Shown here piece after piece: positions 22,931 through 35,700 of a stretch of DNA of 64,000 nt. The notes under the pieces were generated by a model, which worked only from the letters and a program-made list of their open reading frames with translations, had not been told where the DNA came from and ran no database searches. Position numbers and translations under genes: made by a program. Positions within the stretch are counted from its first letter, which is position 1, and each line of letters opens with the position of its first letter. Origin of the DNA: Amphibalanus amphitrite (Eukaryota; Arthropoda; Thecostraca; Balanomorpha; Balanidae); contig NW_024882198.1 in the NCBI RefSeq assembly GCF_019059575.1, forward strand, positions 278,501-342,500, in the 5' to 3' direction.

Positions 22931-23078
22931 CAGATTATATCAATGGTGCGTGGTGCACCAGATGTCGCTGGGCGGTCGGTATCCGGTAACCGATGGCGCC
23001 CTGACGGCCCGTTTTCTCAGGTGCGCCAGCCGCGGCCGGCTGCCGTCCCGTGTCGGCGGGGCTGCCAGTTGGGCCGTG

Positions 23079-26000
23079 ATGCGGCCGCCGCCGCCGCTGC
23101 TGCTGCTGCTGGCTGTGGCAGCAGCGCTCTGCCCTGCGGCCGCCGCCACCATACTGGTGATAGAGCAGCGCGCCGACGCGGCCGAGTACCAGATCGAGGA
23201 CAGCCCGTCTGAGTTCGGGCCGCGCGTCGCCATGACGGGCATCAGGGTAAGTGCGGGCACCCCACCACACTCCGCTGACAGCCCCCGTGCGTCGCCATGA
23301 CGGGATCGGGGTAAGTGCGGGCACCCCACCACACTCCGCTGACAGTCCCCGTGCGCCGCCATGACGGGCATCAGGGTAAGTGCGGGCACCCCACCACACT
23401 CCGCTGACAGTCCCCGTGCGCCGCCATGACGGGATCGGGGTAGGTGCGGTGCGATCTGTACGCCCAGCTATTCTCAGTTTGGACTCCTCCCGCCAGTTAT
23501 CCTTTCACAGTAAGTGCTCTCAGGTTCCTTTCCTCTTATCCTACTCGACTCTTACCGACTCACGTCAGCGGTCACCACGAAAGTTTATTCACATTCTAGT
23601 CCGCGCGGATATGTGCGACTTCCTGAGCTGATCTGATAGTGAAAATATGACCTGAAACAGCTGTGGCGTCTGGCCTTGGCGTGTCACCTGTTTGATGGCG
23701 CTGTGTGACTTCCTATGACATGTGGCCTGCTGTGCGACTATATTGTTGTCTATAGTAGTACATAATGCTGTATTATCTTGGTGAACTGTTACCTGTACCC
23801 TAAGGGGAACCTGCTATGTCAGACCCTTATAACATGTGACCTGTGACTTAACCCACCAGTATTACCTATTTGGTTCCGTATCACTCTGACCTCTGACCGG
23901 TATCACCACTCACCAGGGTACCTGGTTCTCTCTGACCTCTGTGCCCTCCGTCCATCCCCAGGGCTGCCTGGTGCTGTCCGAGCCACCGGACGGCTGCGGC
24001 CCGGTGGCCCCGCCGCCCTCCACCGCTGCCCGCCACCACTGGATCCTGCTGATGACTGACGGCAACTGTCCCAGCGGCCAGAAGGTGCTGGGAGCCCAGC
24101 GGGCCGGCTACGTGGCCGCCCTGGTCTTCAACACCACCGGAGACGGATTCTGTACGTGGAACGGGGATCGCTGATTATCGGCTGGGGTAGGAGAGGGTCC
24201 CGTTCCCCGAGGGTATTCGAAGTTTCGCTGTGTCTTGGAGTTGACCTACATACTGGGACGTATTTTTACGAGTTCTCCTGCTGGATGAGATATTATGTTG
24301 GCTGAATGCGTCAGGATAGGTGCAATAATGATTGTTTAGAATGAATGAATGAAGGATAGGTGCAATACAGATTGTTCGTTAATCGTCTGAGGCGATATTG
24401 CAAGAAATGAGGCTCCGTTTATTTATGAGATATTGTAAAACCGTGAATTCAAATGTGCTTCTATCTCGCCCCTTCGCTGGTGTACGGCTCTCCGTAATTG
24501 TTCTGTCTTAGCAGCGTCCTGTCGATTGCAGCGCCGATGGAGAGCGACGAGGACGTGAAAATTCCGTCCTTCTACATCGGACTCAGCAACGGCATCATGC
24601 TGAGGACCAACTTTCTCTACGGCACCGGGTAGGACACGACGAACGGACTCTGTGTAACATTGTCAGCCGCTGTAGGCCATATGTCAGAGCTTGTACGTAC
24701 GACCGAGGCGACCCCTACTCGGAGTCGTCGACTGCGCCGGCCGCCGCCGGGTGGTCAGTCTCGGTCTCAGTCTTGGTCGGTCTTAGTCTTGGTCAGTCTC
24801 TGCCGAGTCTCGGCAGCCCACCGACGATTCACGCTCGGTCACTCGCTATGTGACCCAGTCTCTCTTGCTCTCGGTCACTCTCCTAGACTGTCTCTATCTC
24901 TCTATCTCTCGTCTGTCTCGAGTCAAGAAATACAGTGAGGTGCCGAACTGAACTCTTTTTGTCAAGAAGATTCCACGGCGAACATTTTAATTTGTGACAC
25001 TCTGTCTCACGACAGACTGAAACACGAGCTTTGAAACTGCTGCTCCTGCAATGTGCTCGATTGATAACTGGCCGCTTTTATTGGATATTTACGAAATGAA
25101 TTGATTTATCTCCGCTTTCCGGTTGGAACAATCTGGCTGGCATTGTCTTTCATTTATGACTACCTTGAACAGCTGCCTCCTCTGACCTATTTGAATCCCC
25201 TGTCTATGTTTCAGCTACGCGATCTACATCTCGGGCTACTTTCCGTACACGTTTCTGGCGTTCATCATCCCGGCGATGCTGCTCATCGTCCTCTGTCTGA
25301 TGGTTCTCAGCTCAATCATGGTGAGTGTTTGACTCAGATGGGCTACGCCTGGATGGCTCCTTAGAAGAGCTGATAGCGGATTTTGGTATAAGTAGCAAGT
25401 TTTGTTAATGGACATTTTACAGAACAGATGTGTTAAAAAAACAATGTAATCATTCAACAAAAGATATACACAGTGGTGGAAAGCAGTGCCTAATCTTCTC
25501 TGCCAAGATCACCGAACGTACCGCTTGCACCTCCCCTTCCTCAGCTATACCGAGGTATAATGTAGTTATATTCGAGTACGTCACGTGTGGTATCAGTACT
25601 CCATCCCCCCCCCACACACCCACACACAGCTGTACCGGTGTATCTCCGAGTACCGCCGCACGGCCCGCCGGCTGCTGCCCAAGCGGATGCTGGCGCAGAT
25701 CCCCACACGCCGGTTCGCGGCGGCGACGGCCTCTGGTGGCGGCCCGAGCGGCCAGGAGACGTGTGCCATCTGTCTGGAGGACTACCTGGAGGGCGATCAG
25801 CTACGGGTGCTGCCCTGCAAACACGGTACGTGGAATGCGGACCGGCTCCCTCCAGCCTGGGCCTCTCGGCCGGGGAATATTTACAGGGTGATTCATAGCC
25901 ATGTGACCGAAAATAAATGAAAACTACAGGAAATGCTTTCGTGTTACATGCGATTGCGAAGCGCCATATGAAAGAGCCAAATCTGAAGTTTTGATCCATG

Positions 26001-29000
26001 TATTGTATCAGTCATATACACTTTTCCTTTGAAGCTCACACTCATTTTAGACAAGATGCTCAAAATGGCCACCTCGGCGACGGATGACTCCAGCACCAGA
26101 GCCCTCAAGTTGGCGATGGCGCGGGCGCACCACATGTCTAAGGAAATGGAGCCAAAGAAGCTTGCAATGGCGTCCTTCAGTCGCATAATATCCTGGGGAC
26201 TCTCCTAACAGATCTCGGACTTTGCATAGCCCCGAGGAAGAATTGCATGCGACGTTGAGATCCGGCGAGTGTGGCGCCCACGAAACCTCAGCGCTATTTG
26301 AAATCAACTTTCCGGGGTTCGCTTACCAATTTTTTTTCTGCCGTATTTATCATTAAACCGTGTCCTCTGTTTTGAATTTATTAACAATTCTATTAATTGT
26401 TATCTTCTTTGGAGCTTCCCAAGGGTGCAGGCCCTCAGACGTGCAGAACTATCTTGGTGTCCGCTTAACGGACTACGTTAGCCGTTAAATTATACAAATT
26501 ACACATTTCTACATTTTGCTGCACGGTGTACATCTTGAGCGATATACAGAGACCAGACCAAGACCGAACAAAACTTCATAAAATTTGCCACTAGCACGTG
26601 AAATTTCACGCGAAAATATGCAATCCTCTTCTCAAGAGAGATCAACTAAATAGGGTAGGGTGGGGTAATTTGAACATGTGGGGCAATTTGAACATAGTGT
26701 AAAAAAAAAACACAAAATTACGGAAAATCCATAAGTGGCATGACAATAAGACCAATGAGGGAAATTATCATAACTAAAAGGGCTATCATATGAACGGGGT
26801 TTAAAGTTTCAGGGAATGAAGATGTTGACGCACACTGTAAAAAATCAATTTCGCAAGTAAAAACGCTTAAAATCACGTCATTGCAACTTCATTGCAGCGC
26901 AAAATCTTGCATTGCTAGCGTCTAATACGCAACGGCTTTTGTTGTACAATGACCTAATCAATGCCTTCAATCCAAGAAATTTGCTTTTCAAACTTGTTTT
27001 TAGATATGGCAAAATAACTTTTAGCGTGGGATAATTTGAACATAGTCTGAGAATTTCAGTGAAGACAGGGATAGCTCCGAAAAAACAACGCTCCCAGTTC
27101 TTTTTTTTTTTTGCCAATATTTTCGACCCAAAGCAGTAGCAGATACGTGATGCCAGTTTTATAAAATTTACGTCTAATATCCGTCTAATGTCCGGCATTT
27201 CCGTTGATTTCCGTTCAAAAATGTTAAAGGCAGCCATTTGTCCAAATATGTCTGAAAATTACGCATTAATCAACACTCAAAACTGTCATTTAAATTGCTT
27301 ATAATGTAATTTTACCAGCCGAAAAGTGTTCATTATATTGAGAGCTTAACAAGCTTTCCATTCGCCAATCAATGCTATGCACGTTACTTTATAAAAAGCG
27401 CTGAAGTGTAGCAAGCCATCGTCCAATGTTGTCCAGTCTGCTACCTTTGTCCAACCAGTTCCAAATTGGACATTGGACAAAATCAGAACTCAAAATGTCC
27501 AGGTTTCGATTGGCACCACTATAACAGGTGCAGCAAGGTTGGGAGAGTTTTTATCGAACAAAAATGATAGACGTTCTGTTAATTGAAGAGAGGCGAATTT
27601 TGTCAACTGACCGGTGTGCAGCGTGCAGATATTGATACTCTGCAACTGTTATTTTTGTTGTTGTGTTGATTTTTCAAGTGAAGGTGTGTTTAGAATTGTT
27701 CTGCCTATTTGTTTATGGGTCAAACAACATCGGTGCTGGCGAGACTATCGTTTTTATGACAGGTAAAGGCAGTATGTTCAAATTACCCCACAGTGGGGCA
27801 ATTTGAACACACCGTGACTTGATGGAGAAGTGAGGCTATGCTTTTCAAGGTATGCTCGGCTCGTCCAAAAATGAGGCTTGCATGGTGAAAGCAAGTGACA
27901 CTTGTGCTACTGAAGCAGTTTTTCTACATCCAGGGTTGAGCTGGAACTTGGTACAACGGAGAAGACGTAAAAATATGTTCAAATTACCCCACACTACCCT
28001 AGGTCACACGGCTATGAATCACCCTGTATATAGAGGAGAGAATAGAGGGAGGTTTTGAGCACAGGGTTGTCGTTTATCGTGATAGGTAGTTTTCCTAGCC
28101 TCAGGAAAGACGTGGCATTTTGGCCGGGGGAAATAATGGTGATTTTTGCCATTGAAGTGGAGGAGTCTCTTCCATTAGTACTTTCTGGCTCAGGCTTCTC
28201 CCCTCTCCAGCCGGGCTCCACTATCTCTGTGTGCTGTCTGACCCTCCCCCTCCCCAGCGTTCCACTGTCACTGCGTGGACCCGTGACTGTTGTCTGACTC
28301 CCCCCTCCCCAGCGTTCCACTGTCACTGCGTGGACCCGTGACTGTTGTCTGACTCCCCCCTCCCCAGCGTTCCACTGTCACTGCGTGGACCCGTGGCTGC
28401 TGCGCTCGCGGCGAGTCTGCCCGGTGTGTAAGCGGCGCCTGGTCTCTGCCACGCTGGCCGTGCTCGTCTCTGAGTCTGAGGACGACCAGCTGCTGCCCGT
28501 GTACCGTTCCCAGAGGCCGCCCGCCCGGAGATCGTACGGAGCGACCCTGACGGTCAGTGCGTACGGAATTTACGGAAGTGTTTGATGGGGCTAAGTGGCG
28601 CGTTGGTAATGAGGCTATTATGCACCTGGTACAGGAAAGGACGCCAGTGTATGGGGATCTTTTGTGCGCGGTAGCTCAACCTGTGCTTTTCAAAGGTTTC
28701 GTCGCATAAACTATGTATCGCCAGGTGGCATTGGTCATCGTCGTGAGATAGGAATGGATAGGAAGGCTGCATAGGAGGGATTTAACTGGCAGTTTCTGAG
28801 CGGATAAATTGCCACAAAAAACAGTAGACGCACCAGTCAGTGTAGTTCTAACACCACCGTTTATCATTGATATCCTATCTCCGGTTGTTCTGTCGCCACC
28901 GTCATGCTCTGCCTTTCTGTACGGCCTGGCTGCCTGCTGTCGCCCCCGACATCGGCTGACGGTGTGTGTTTCTGTGTGTGTCCAGGCTCAAAACCTCCCT

Positions 29001-30334
29001 GCAGCGGCGGCCGCAGCCGGCGCCCGTCCCAGCGGCCGAGCCCGGTCCGGCCGACGACCGAGACGGGTGAGCAGTAACCGGAGAAGAGGGTACGAGTGCT
29101 AAACTGATCTGAGAGGGTGGTTAGCATTAGCCGTGGATGGGGTGCCATCATTGGTAAGACCAAGCCGGCTGTGTTTCGTATTACAAGCGGTTTCTTGCTT
29201 AGGTGAGTGATATCCTTTAGGGTGAATGGTTCTGCAGGACATTTTTTTATATATAATTCACTCCACAGGTATATCAGTTTATGTTCTGTACCTATCAAAG
29301 ACTAGCCTCGGCCTAGAACAACGGGCTAGCCCTTGCTATGTCTTGGTAGACGATAGGCTGACCTGTCCGATAATGTAACGCTCCTCTGTGGGTGCCCTGC
29401 CTCAGACGCGGTGGCGCCGGGAGCCGGAGCGCGCTGCCTCGGCCGCCGGCACCTGCGGCACTCCCGCTCCTGACCTCGAGGCCCCCGGTGACGTCATTCG
29501 CACGGCCGATGACGTCAGACTGGTGGAGGAGGCGGTGAGTCAATCGATAGACGATGACTGGTTGTTTTCGCGTCACTGCGCACTGGAAATGTGCCGCTGA
29601 TTAGTAACTGCTTCAATGGAGGTTGTTAAACAATAAAACTACGTTAAAATATTGCTCTGATAATATATTTGAGAAGTGTTTGCTTTTAATGTATGAACTT
29701 ACCTCATCGTAGCATTTCTAGCTTTTCTTGTTACCGGATCTTCCAAGTAGTTTGTCGTTCTGTTTCTTTTCGAACACTTCAAAATCCCGTTTTCTCTGTT
29801 ATCGAAGCGGGACACTCGCGTTCACCTATTTTTCTGACCACTCTCCGTGTCTGTTCGTCTGTAGGCTCCGATGGCGACCTCCGGAGAGGGAGGCACAGCT
29901 GGGGCGACGGTGGCGCCGCGTACCGGAGCCGTGCCGAAACACCGTCCCGGCCAGCTGGTCCGGCCGCAGGCTGAGCCCACTGGTAAGGACCACGTCCCAT
30001 ACACATACACCACGCTCGTTTTTTCCAGAGGTTTTTCATAATCTTACTTTGCCTAGTTATTTACACAATTTCTACCACTTTGATGTCTGCTTTAGCGGGT
30101 TGTTTGAGCTGTGCCTGTCAACGTATCACCGTCCTGTGTAGTGTATAAATTCGTTAAGTTTCGGACGCCAGCGGTCAGTCACCCGCCCTGACGAGCCCCG
30201 TCCCCCGTGTTACAGAGACCGGCGCGGCGGCGGCCGGTCCGGGGGCCTCAGCGGCCCGGCCGGTCCCGGAGTCCGGGCGCCGGGCGGAGTCCGAGCGGCC
30301 GGCGGCGCCCGGATCCGACTCGGACCCGGTCTGA
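23079..30334 (+). CDS. RNF13: RNF13-like PA-TM-RING E3 ubiquitin ligase
   Basis: Ten exons join in phase: 23079-23246, 23962-24151, 24532-24628, 25215-25320, 25630-25825, 28368-28552, 28986-29066, 29406-29534, 29865-29982 and 30216-30334 (TGA), giving 462 aa. Order: signal peptide (MRPPPPLLLLLAVAAALC), protease-associated luminal domain (GCLVLSEPPDGCGPV; QRAGYVAALVFN), one membrane segment (about residues 163-187), then a RING-H2 domain with C232, C235, C250, H252, H255, C258, C270 and C273. This is the layout of RNF13/RNF167 and fly godzilla, endosomal membrane ligases that pass ubiquitin from E2 to substrates. The Ala/Pro/Arg/Gly-rich tail ends in acidic PGSDSDPV. I chose ATG 23079 because the signal peptide follows at once. 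The 28986-29066 exon is the least certain. The RING is split between exons 5 and 6, exactly where the acceptor is triplicated. Confidence 0.85.
23222..23450 (+). repeat. Four tandem copies of the RNF13 exon-1 donor junction
   Basis: Units of 64 or 65 bp repeat the last about 24 coding bases, the GTAAGT donor and 40 bp of intron. GT donors lie at 23247 (used), 23311, 23376 and 23440 (GTAGGT). Copies 1 and 3 end in GGGCATCAGG and copies 2 and 4 in GGGATCGGG, so a 129-bp dimer was itself duplicated. Read-through past the first donor meets TGA at about 23298, so the downstream donors would truncate the protein. Confidence 0.9.
25882..28028 (-). mobile_element. Tc1/mariner-type element with decayed transposase, in RNF13 intron 5
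   Basis: Inverted ends ACAGGGTGATTCATAGCC (from 25883) and its complement (ending about 28027) share GTGTGACC/ATGTGACC beyond, and are flanked by TA dinucleotides. On the minus strand just inside the left end are pieces of a DDE transposase C-terminus in two frames: HSPDLN near 26275 (the family's (Y/H)SPDLNP motif) and LKDAI further downstream, about 26175. The frame break shows decay. Most of the transposase is missing, and a second element occupies 26651-28001, leaving only about 27 bp of the right end. Confidence 0.75.
26651..28001. mobile_element. Nested TA-flanked element with GGGTAATTTGAACAT ends
   Basis: Starts TAGGGTAGGGTGGGGTAA at 26651 and ends with the reverse complement of TAGGGTAGTGTGGGGTAA at 28001; TA on both sides suggests Tc1/mariner-type targeting. 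Subterminal copies of GGGGCAATTTGAACA occur near 26680, 27027 and 27795. No recognisable protein; a 119-codon minus frame at 26878-27237 shows no known motif. It sits entirely within the mariner-type element at 25882-28028. Confidence 0.7.
28231..28396 (+). repeat. Three tandem copies of the RNF13 exon-6 acceptor junction
   Basis: 55-bp units each carry a C-rich tract, CCCCAG acceptor and the start of the RING exon. Acceptors precede 28258, 28313 and 28368; only the last leads into the full exon. The first two copies read on to CCG TGA where the true exon has CCG TGG, so splicing to either would stop the protein in the middle of the RING after CHCVDP. Confidence 0.92.
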
Positions 30335-32257
30335 GGACTGGACACTGCCGACGGAGTAACTCGTGGGACCAACCGAGTGCCGCTGGAGGACGGGGTGTCC
30401 CGGGGGGTTATAAAGGGGCTGGGTGGGGCGGCAGGGGAGGGGTGCTGGGCTGGGACAGGGCTCAGTAAGGGAAGTGGGCACAACGCCCCACTCCGGGAGA
30501 AATGGGAATTGGTAAAATTAGGGCATTAGAGTTGTGCTTCTTGCTCCAACTGGTAATAGTAGCATTAAGAGGAATTAGCATGAGCGGGAACTGGTGAAAA
30601 CAGCATAAATTCCGTTTGATTGTGATACAAGAGCCGAGTCTGGGAAGAAGGAAGGGGGAGGGGAATGTCGGGACTCAGCCCTCCGGCACTGCAGTGGGCC
30701 TTACACAAGGATTTACTATAACTAAACCTGGGTCTGAGTGAGATCTGATAGACTAGAACATTGCGGGGATACAACTATTACTAAAATGTTCAGAAGTTTA
30801 TCCTGTGCTCTTTTGACAGTCCGCCCGGGATGATAATGTTGGCTTGTGCCGTTAACTCAGGTAGGACTTTTGGTGTGTGCTTTGCCTTGTGAGCTGGATA
30901 TTTCGACTCGGCAGTGGCAGCGTGCGCTTGGTAAGCTCGGAACGTGGCCCTTTTGGTGGTGAACTTTACCGATCTGGGCTTCCACTTTACATGATGTAAG
31001 TACGGATTGTATCGTCACCTTGGTATTTGTTAGTGTTGGGTGTAATCCATAATATTTTGTTAAGTTCGCATAATGATAATGGTACTAGCATTTAAGGCAA
31101 AGCACTACTCTGTGTTTTGGCTCTTTTTGTGCTGAAGTTAGATATATGGCATGGTACCGTTACGTATGCCCATGATATCTTTGCTATAGCGTGTTTCGGA
31201 TGTGTATTGTCGTGACGGTTATACTCGTACCTGGCTAAGCTGTCAGTCTTCCAGTCGCGGTCCAGATACGCTGAAAATGGTGAGATATATATCCGCGTCG
31301 CTGTGACATTGGTATCGCTGCGGGGCGAGAAATACAAGTATAGCTACATAATTCTTTTTTTTTGCATTGTCAGACGGCTCACAGCTAAAATATTTCGTCC
31401 TTTAGGGCACAGACCATTAAAAATTGAGTTCAGTAGTGACATTTAGATGCCAGTAACATTTTCTTCGTTTGTTCCGTCTTTCTTGAGTCTGTGATTTTAC
31501 AGCGAACGCATGACATTTCTGTCTCGAAAGAGTAAAGCGTACTATCGAAGGATAAACCTTTCCGTGTGACCAGCCATCATTAACCCATATACTCGTATCC
31601 CCGCCCACACTATTTGCGGTGCACACAGAGCTGTCATCCGCCGACTCTCGGGACCGTTTCACGGAACAATTGAGATTGCTGACGTCACTCAGCTGTTTAG
31701 ATTACGTCACCGTACGCCTGGAGGGTGACTGGCACCTATGAGCTGTCCTATGAACATTTGCATTTGCGTCTGACGCGTTTAGAGAGTTTGCCTGTACGAA
31801 GTTGAGACGTCCTATTGCTCTAAAACAAGTTGGGGGCAGTGTGCCAGCACGTCTGCAGTCTACGAACCCCTTCTGAACGAAATAAAAGGAGCTGTTTGCC
31901 TTCAACCTCCACGGATGTCGATAGTTTGTGCGTTGTATGTACAATTTGCAGGCATTTGGCCCGACGCGTAGATGCAAGGCTTTTCAGTCGTGTGGATCGC
32001 GGGCTGTTTAGTTATTTCAGTCGTACGCTACGGTGTTTTGAGGGCACGCGAGGCGTATTTCTGGAATATGACGTCATACTGCCACTGTTAACGTTTCCCA
32101 TTGACTCGGGCCTGGTTGCTATGGAGACGGAACGCACCAGCTGCGCTGGCTCGACAATTTCACTGGCTACCATCGATCGCAGTCGTACATCGCACGCGCT
32201 TTGTTATCGCTGAATTATCCATCGACTCACTCGGACCCCGCCCACACCGCAAACACG
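30335..32257. other. 3' flank of RNF13-like gene and intergenic region
   Basis: No convincing coding frame. An AATAAA lies at about 31879 but is 1.5 kb from the RNF13 stop, so its role is uncertain. The last 600 bp are richer in TGACGTCA-like motifs and lead into the next promoter. Confidence 0.4.
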
Positions 32258-32334
32258 TGACGTCACACACACGAGGCACGAGTGACGTCACGGGCGTTAT
32301 ATAAGAGCTGTGGTGTGAGCTCTGCGGCGTCAGT
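32258..32334 (+). promoter_or_regulatory. Core promoter of the TspO-like membrane protein gene
   Basis: Two TGACGTCA palindromes (32258-32265, overlapping a CACGTG E-box, and 32283-32290), TATATAA at 32298-32304, and an arthropod-type initiator TCAGT at 32330-32334, about 34 bp from the TATA start. The next ATG in a good context is the gene's start at 32724. TGACGTCA is the CREB/ATF consensus; binding here is inferred. Confidence 0.6.
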
Positions 32335-32723
32335 AGTCAAGTGAGCGTCAGTTTAGCGGCGAATCGTGATATCACGCGGTTGTGTTACATAATCCTCTCC
32401 CATCCTACCCGCCATACATATCGGGAGAGAGGAGAGAGGACTCACTGTGCGGCCCTCTTCCGGGTCAGACCCAAGGCCCTATATACCGTCAGACCGAGGT
32501 GAGGAGCGGTGGACGGCGGAGCGGACGCAGGTGGAGACTGAAGGTCACAGCGGCCGGGCGCGGAACAGTCGGCGGCGGGTGGGCGGCGCCAAGGCGGCGC
32601 GTGTGTCGGCGAGCGGTAGTCTGAGGTCGAGCCAGCGTAGTCGGAGATAGAGCGGCGACTGGACGGGAGGGCGAAGACTGAGGGCTGACCGTAGACAGCA
32701 GCGGGGGAGCGTCTAACGTCGCC

Positions 32724-35700
32724 ATGGGGCTGCCGCCGAAGGAGAAGGTGCAGTTTGCGTGCACGGTGATCGCGCTGCCGTTGTACGCGCTGACGCTGTT
32801 CTTCAACTACGCCTCCAGTAACGCCAGTCTTGGTGAGTGGTCTGGGGACTCCGGGAGAGACGGGCACGGCGCGAGGGGTGGGGCGAGCGGTGATCAGACG
32901 TCGCATCCACTTTGTCATGGCTGCTGTCAAATAGTTTTATTTTTGTCGATATTCTTATGCGTATTCGAGTATGTGTCACAACATCGCTTCAATACACCAG
33001 TGCCGCTTTAGGCAGGTTGTGCTGTCAAGTGGCCGCCGATGCTGTCCTTTCTGTGAAACTCCGCCTCCGTCCACCGTCGGTGTTTCCAAGTCCGTGTATG
33101 CCCTGCGCCGGCTGACTGACCTAGCCTGTCTCTGACCTGTTTGACCGGCCTCTGACCGTCCCCCCCCCCTCTCCCCCTCAGGGATCGTGCCCAAGTCTGC
33201 CGCCGACGTGTCGGACACACACGAGGTATTCATCACGCCCATCGGCTGGGCCTTCGCCATCTGGGGCATCATCTACACCTGGCTCGGCATCGGACTCGTC
33301 TACGGTGAGTCGTACCGAGTCGCCGAGTCACTGAGTCGCTGTCCAGGGCGGGTGAGTAGACTCGTCTATGGTTAGTCGCTGAGCCCGCTGGTCACATCCC
33401 TCACGGCTCACGAGTCACGCCGCCACACTGAGCACTGGCGCCGGCGGGCATGTCCTGGATCGGTGAGGGCTTAGTTTGTGTCTATTTCTGAAAGATAGTG
33501 TATTTACTCATGCATTTATGTGTCGATGGCTCTTCCTGGGCTGTCGACGGAAGACTGTTTGCCCTGTGGTACGCCCCTCGACCGCCCGTGCTGTGTTGGT
33601 ATGAAGGCATTGTGATTTGTGACTGGCTGCCAGACGATTAAAGCCGAGCCTTGTGTGTTCATATCGGTGAAGCGCACATTACGGGATACGCAGTTTTTTG
33701 CCGGTCGAAATTACATTAGAATCGTCCTCTCATAGGACATGGTCTAGGCGTTATGCAACATCAGTGCGTTTTAGTGGTAAGTGGTTTTGCGGTAAGCGCG
33801 GCTATCGCGGTCAGATACGCGATAAAAGATCGGTATTTGTGGAGAGATGAAATAGCGGCACGATTAAACGTTCCACCTTATCTGGCCATGGCTACAGCGT
33901 TCTGTCGACTGTCGACAAGCTAAAAAGAAAATGTATATATCTTGACCTCACCACGGGTGTCATCCCTTCGATAAATCTGGCACAGCTGCGATCACGTCTG
34001 TGCCGTATACTTCAGTTCAGGGTTTCGGAGTCGTGGTAGCGCTGTTCCGACTCCGACTCCGACTCCGACTCCGGGCTCCTGACCGACTCCGACTCCGACT
34101 CCGACTCCGACTCCGACTCCGGGTCTGATACGAATGGCAATGACGGCCGCCAAAATTTTGCGTGATATGACGCCACGTGCTAGGTCTATGTGCGCGGGGA
34201 GACCGCTCCTACTCTCCGGTCTCCTTCATGCAGTCACCATTTCTCCCACGTGGACGCAGCTGAATCCACAATTGAGGTCAGCGGCCAGCGTGGAAACCCG
34301 CCGAGAAGCGCGAGAGGCGGCCGTATCACGAACACGAGTCGAGCATCGCCATCATGTCGGTCATTCCTATGTGTTGATAGGCTTTTCGGAGCATAGGCGA
34401 AGAAAGTAAAAATACAGTTGTCATTTAGTCTTTGACTCGTCAAATACTTCAGATAGTGGAAGTTTAGTGGCTACTAAATTATGATATAATTTGAAACTTG
34501 TAAGATCCAATGTTTGTCATTCAGAACAAAAACAAGATGTGTGCAATTTTTATCGCCCGGAAGCGAATTCTACCGCGGGCAACTGGTAAAAAAAAAAACT
34601 GAAAAGTGATATCACAGATTCTAGTTATTTTCCGGAGTCGGAATCGAGGCAGCTTGACCGACTCCGACTCCGACTCCGACTCCTGGCTGCTTGCCACGAC
34701 TCCAGGCGACTCCGACTCCGACTCCGACTCCGACTCCGAAACCCTGCTTCAGTTACCATTGACAGGTCTGGCTGACGCCCCCGCCCTGTCAATGCGTCTT
34801 ACCCAGGTGTGGAGACTCAGGTTCCTCGCTCCGCAGGTTACTGACAGACCCCTCCGGCCTGTCCCCACAGGTCTGAGCCAGCTGTGGCGGCGGACGGACG
34901 CCGGCCCCGTCTACCTGACCCCGGTCACTGACTGTCCCCCGTCCCCTGTCCCCCGTCCCACAGGTCTGAGCCAGCTGTGGCGGCGGACGGACGCCGGCCC
35001 CGTCTACCTGACCCCGGTCACTGACTGTCCCCCGTCCCACAGGTCTGAGCCAGCTGTGGCGGCGGACAGACGCCGGCCCCGTCTACCTGACCCCGGTCAC
35101 TGACTGTCAGTGTCCCCCGTCCCCCGTCCCACAGGTCTGAGCCAGCTGTGGCGGCGGACGGACGCCGGCCCCGTCTACCTGACCCCGGTCACCCTCCCTC
35201 TGTCCTTCTGGCTGCTCATCATCGCCAGCTTCTGCGTTAACGTTGGCTGGCTGTTCGCCTGGGGCTACGAGGAGTTGACGGCGGCCTGCGTGCTGCTGCT
35301 GCTGCTGGCGCTCTGCAACGTCCTCGCGCTGGTCGTCCTTCACATTCGGTAATCAGGCCGCTGCAGCAGTCCCGGGTGTTTGACGATATTAAACAGCGCA
35401 GGGTAATGGTAGCAGAAGGTGCTCTCCCTGCTCTGTAGTAGCAACAGGAGCTGCTGCTTGTAGACTCTACTGTTATGTTGACGTTTAGTTTAAGTATTCC
35501 TTTACACTGATCAAGTACCGAAAACAGTAGCTAAGCATGCATTCTGCTTTGCCGTCAGCAAACATCTCCGACCGCTGTGTACCATTCAAGTACTACTACT
35601 GGACCCATAAGTCCTTTTATTGACTGCTTTTTGTATGTCCCCCTCAGCTACTACCGAGCCCAGTTCGCCCAGCCGCCTCCCACCCCGCGGGAGAACTGGT

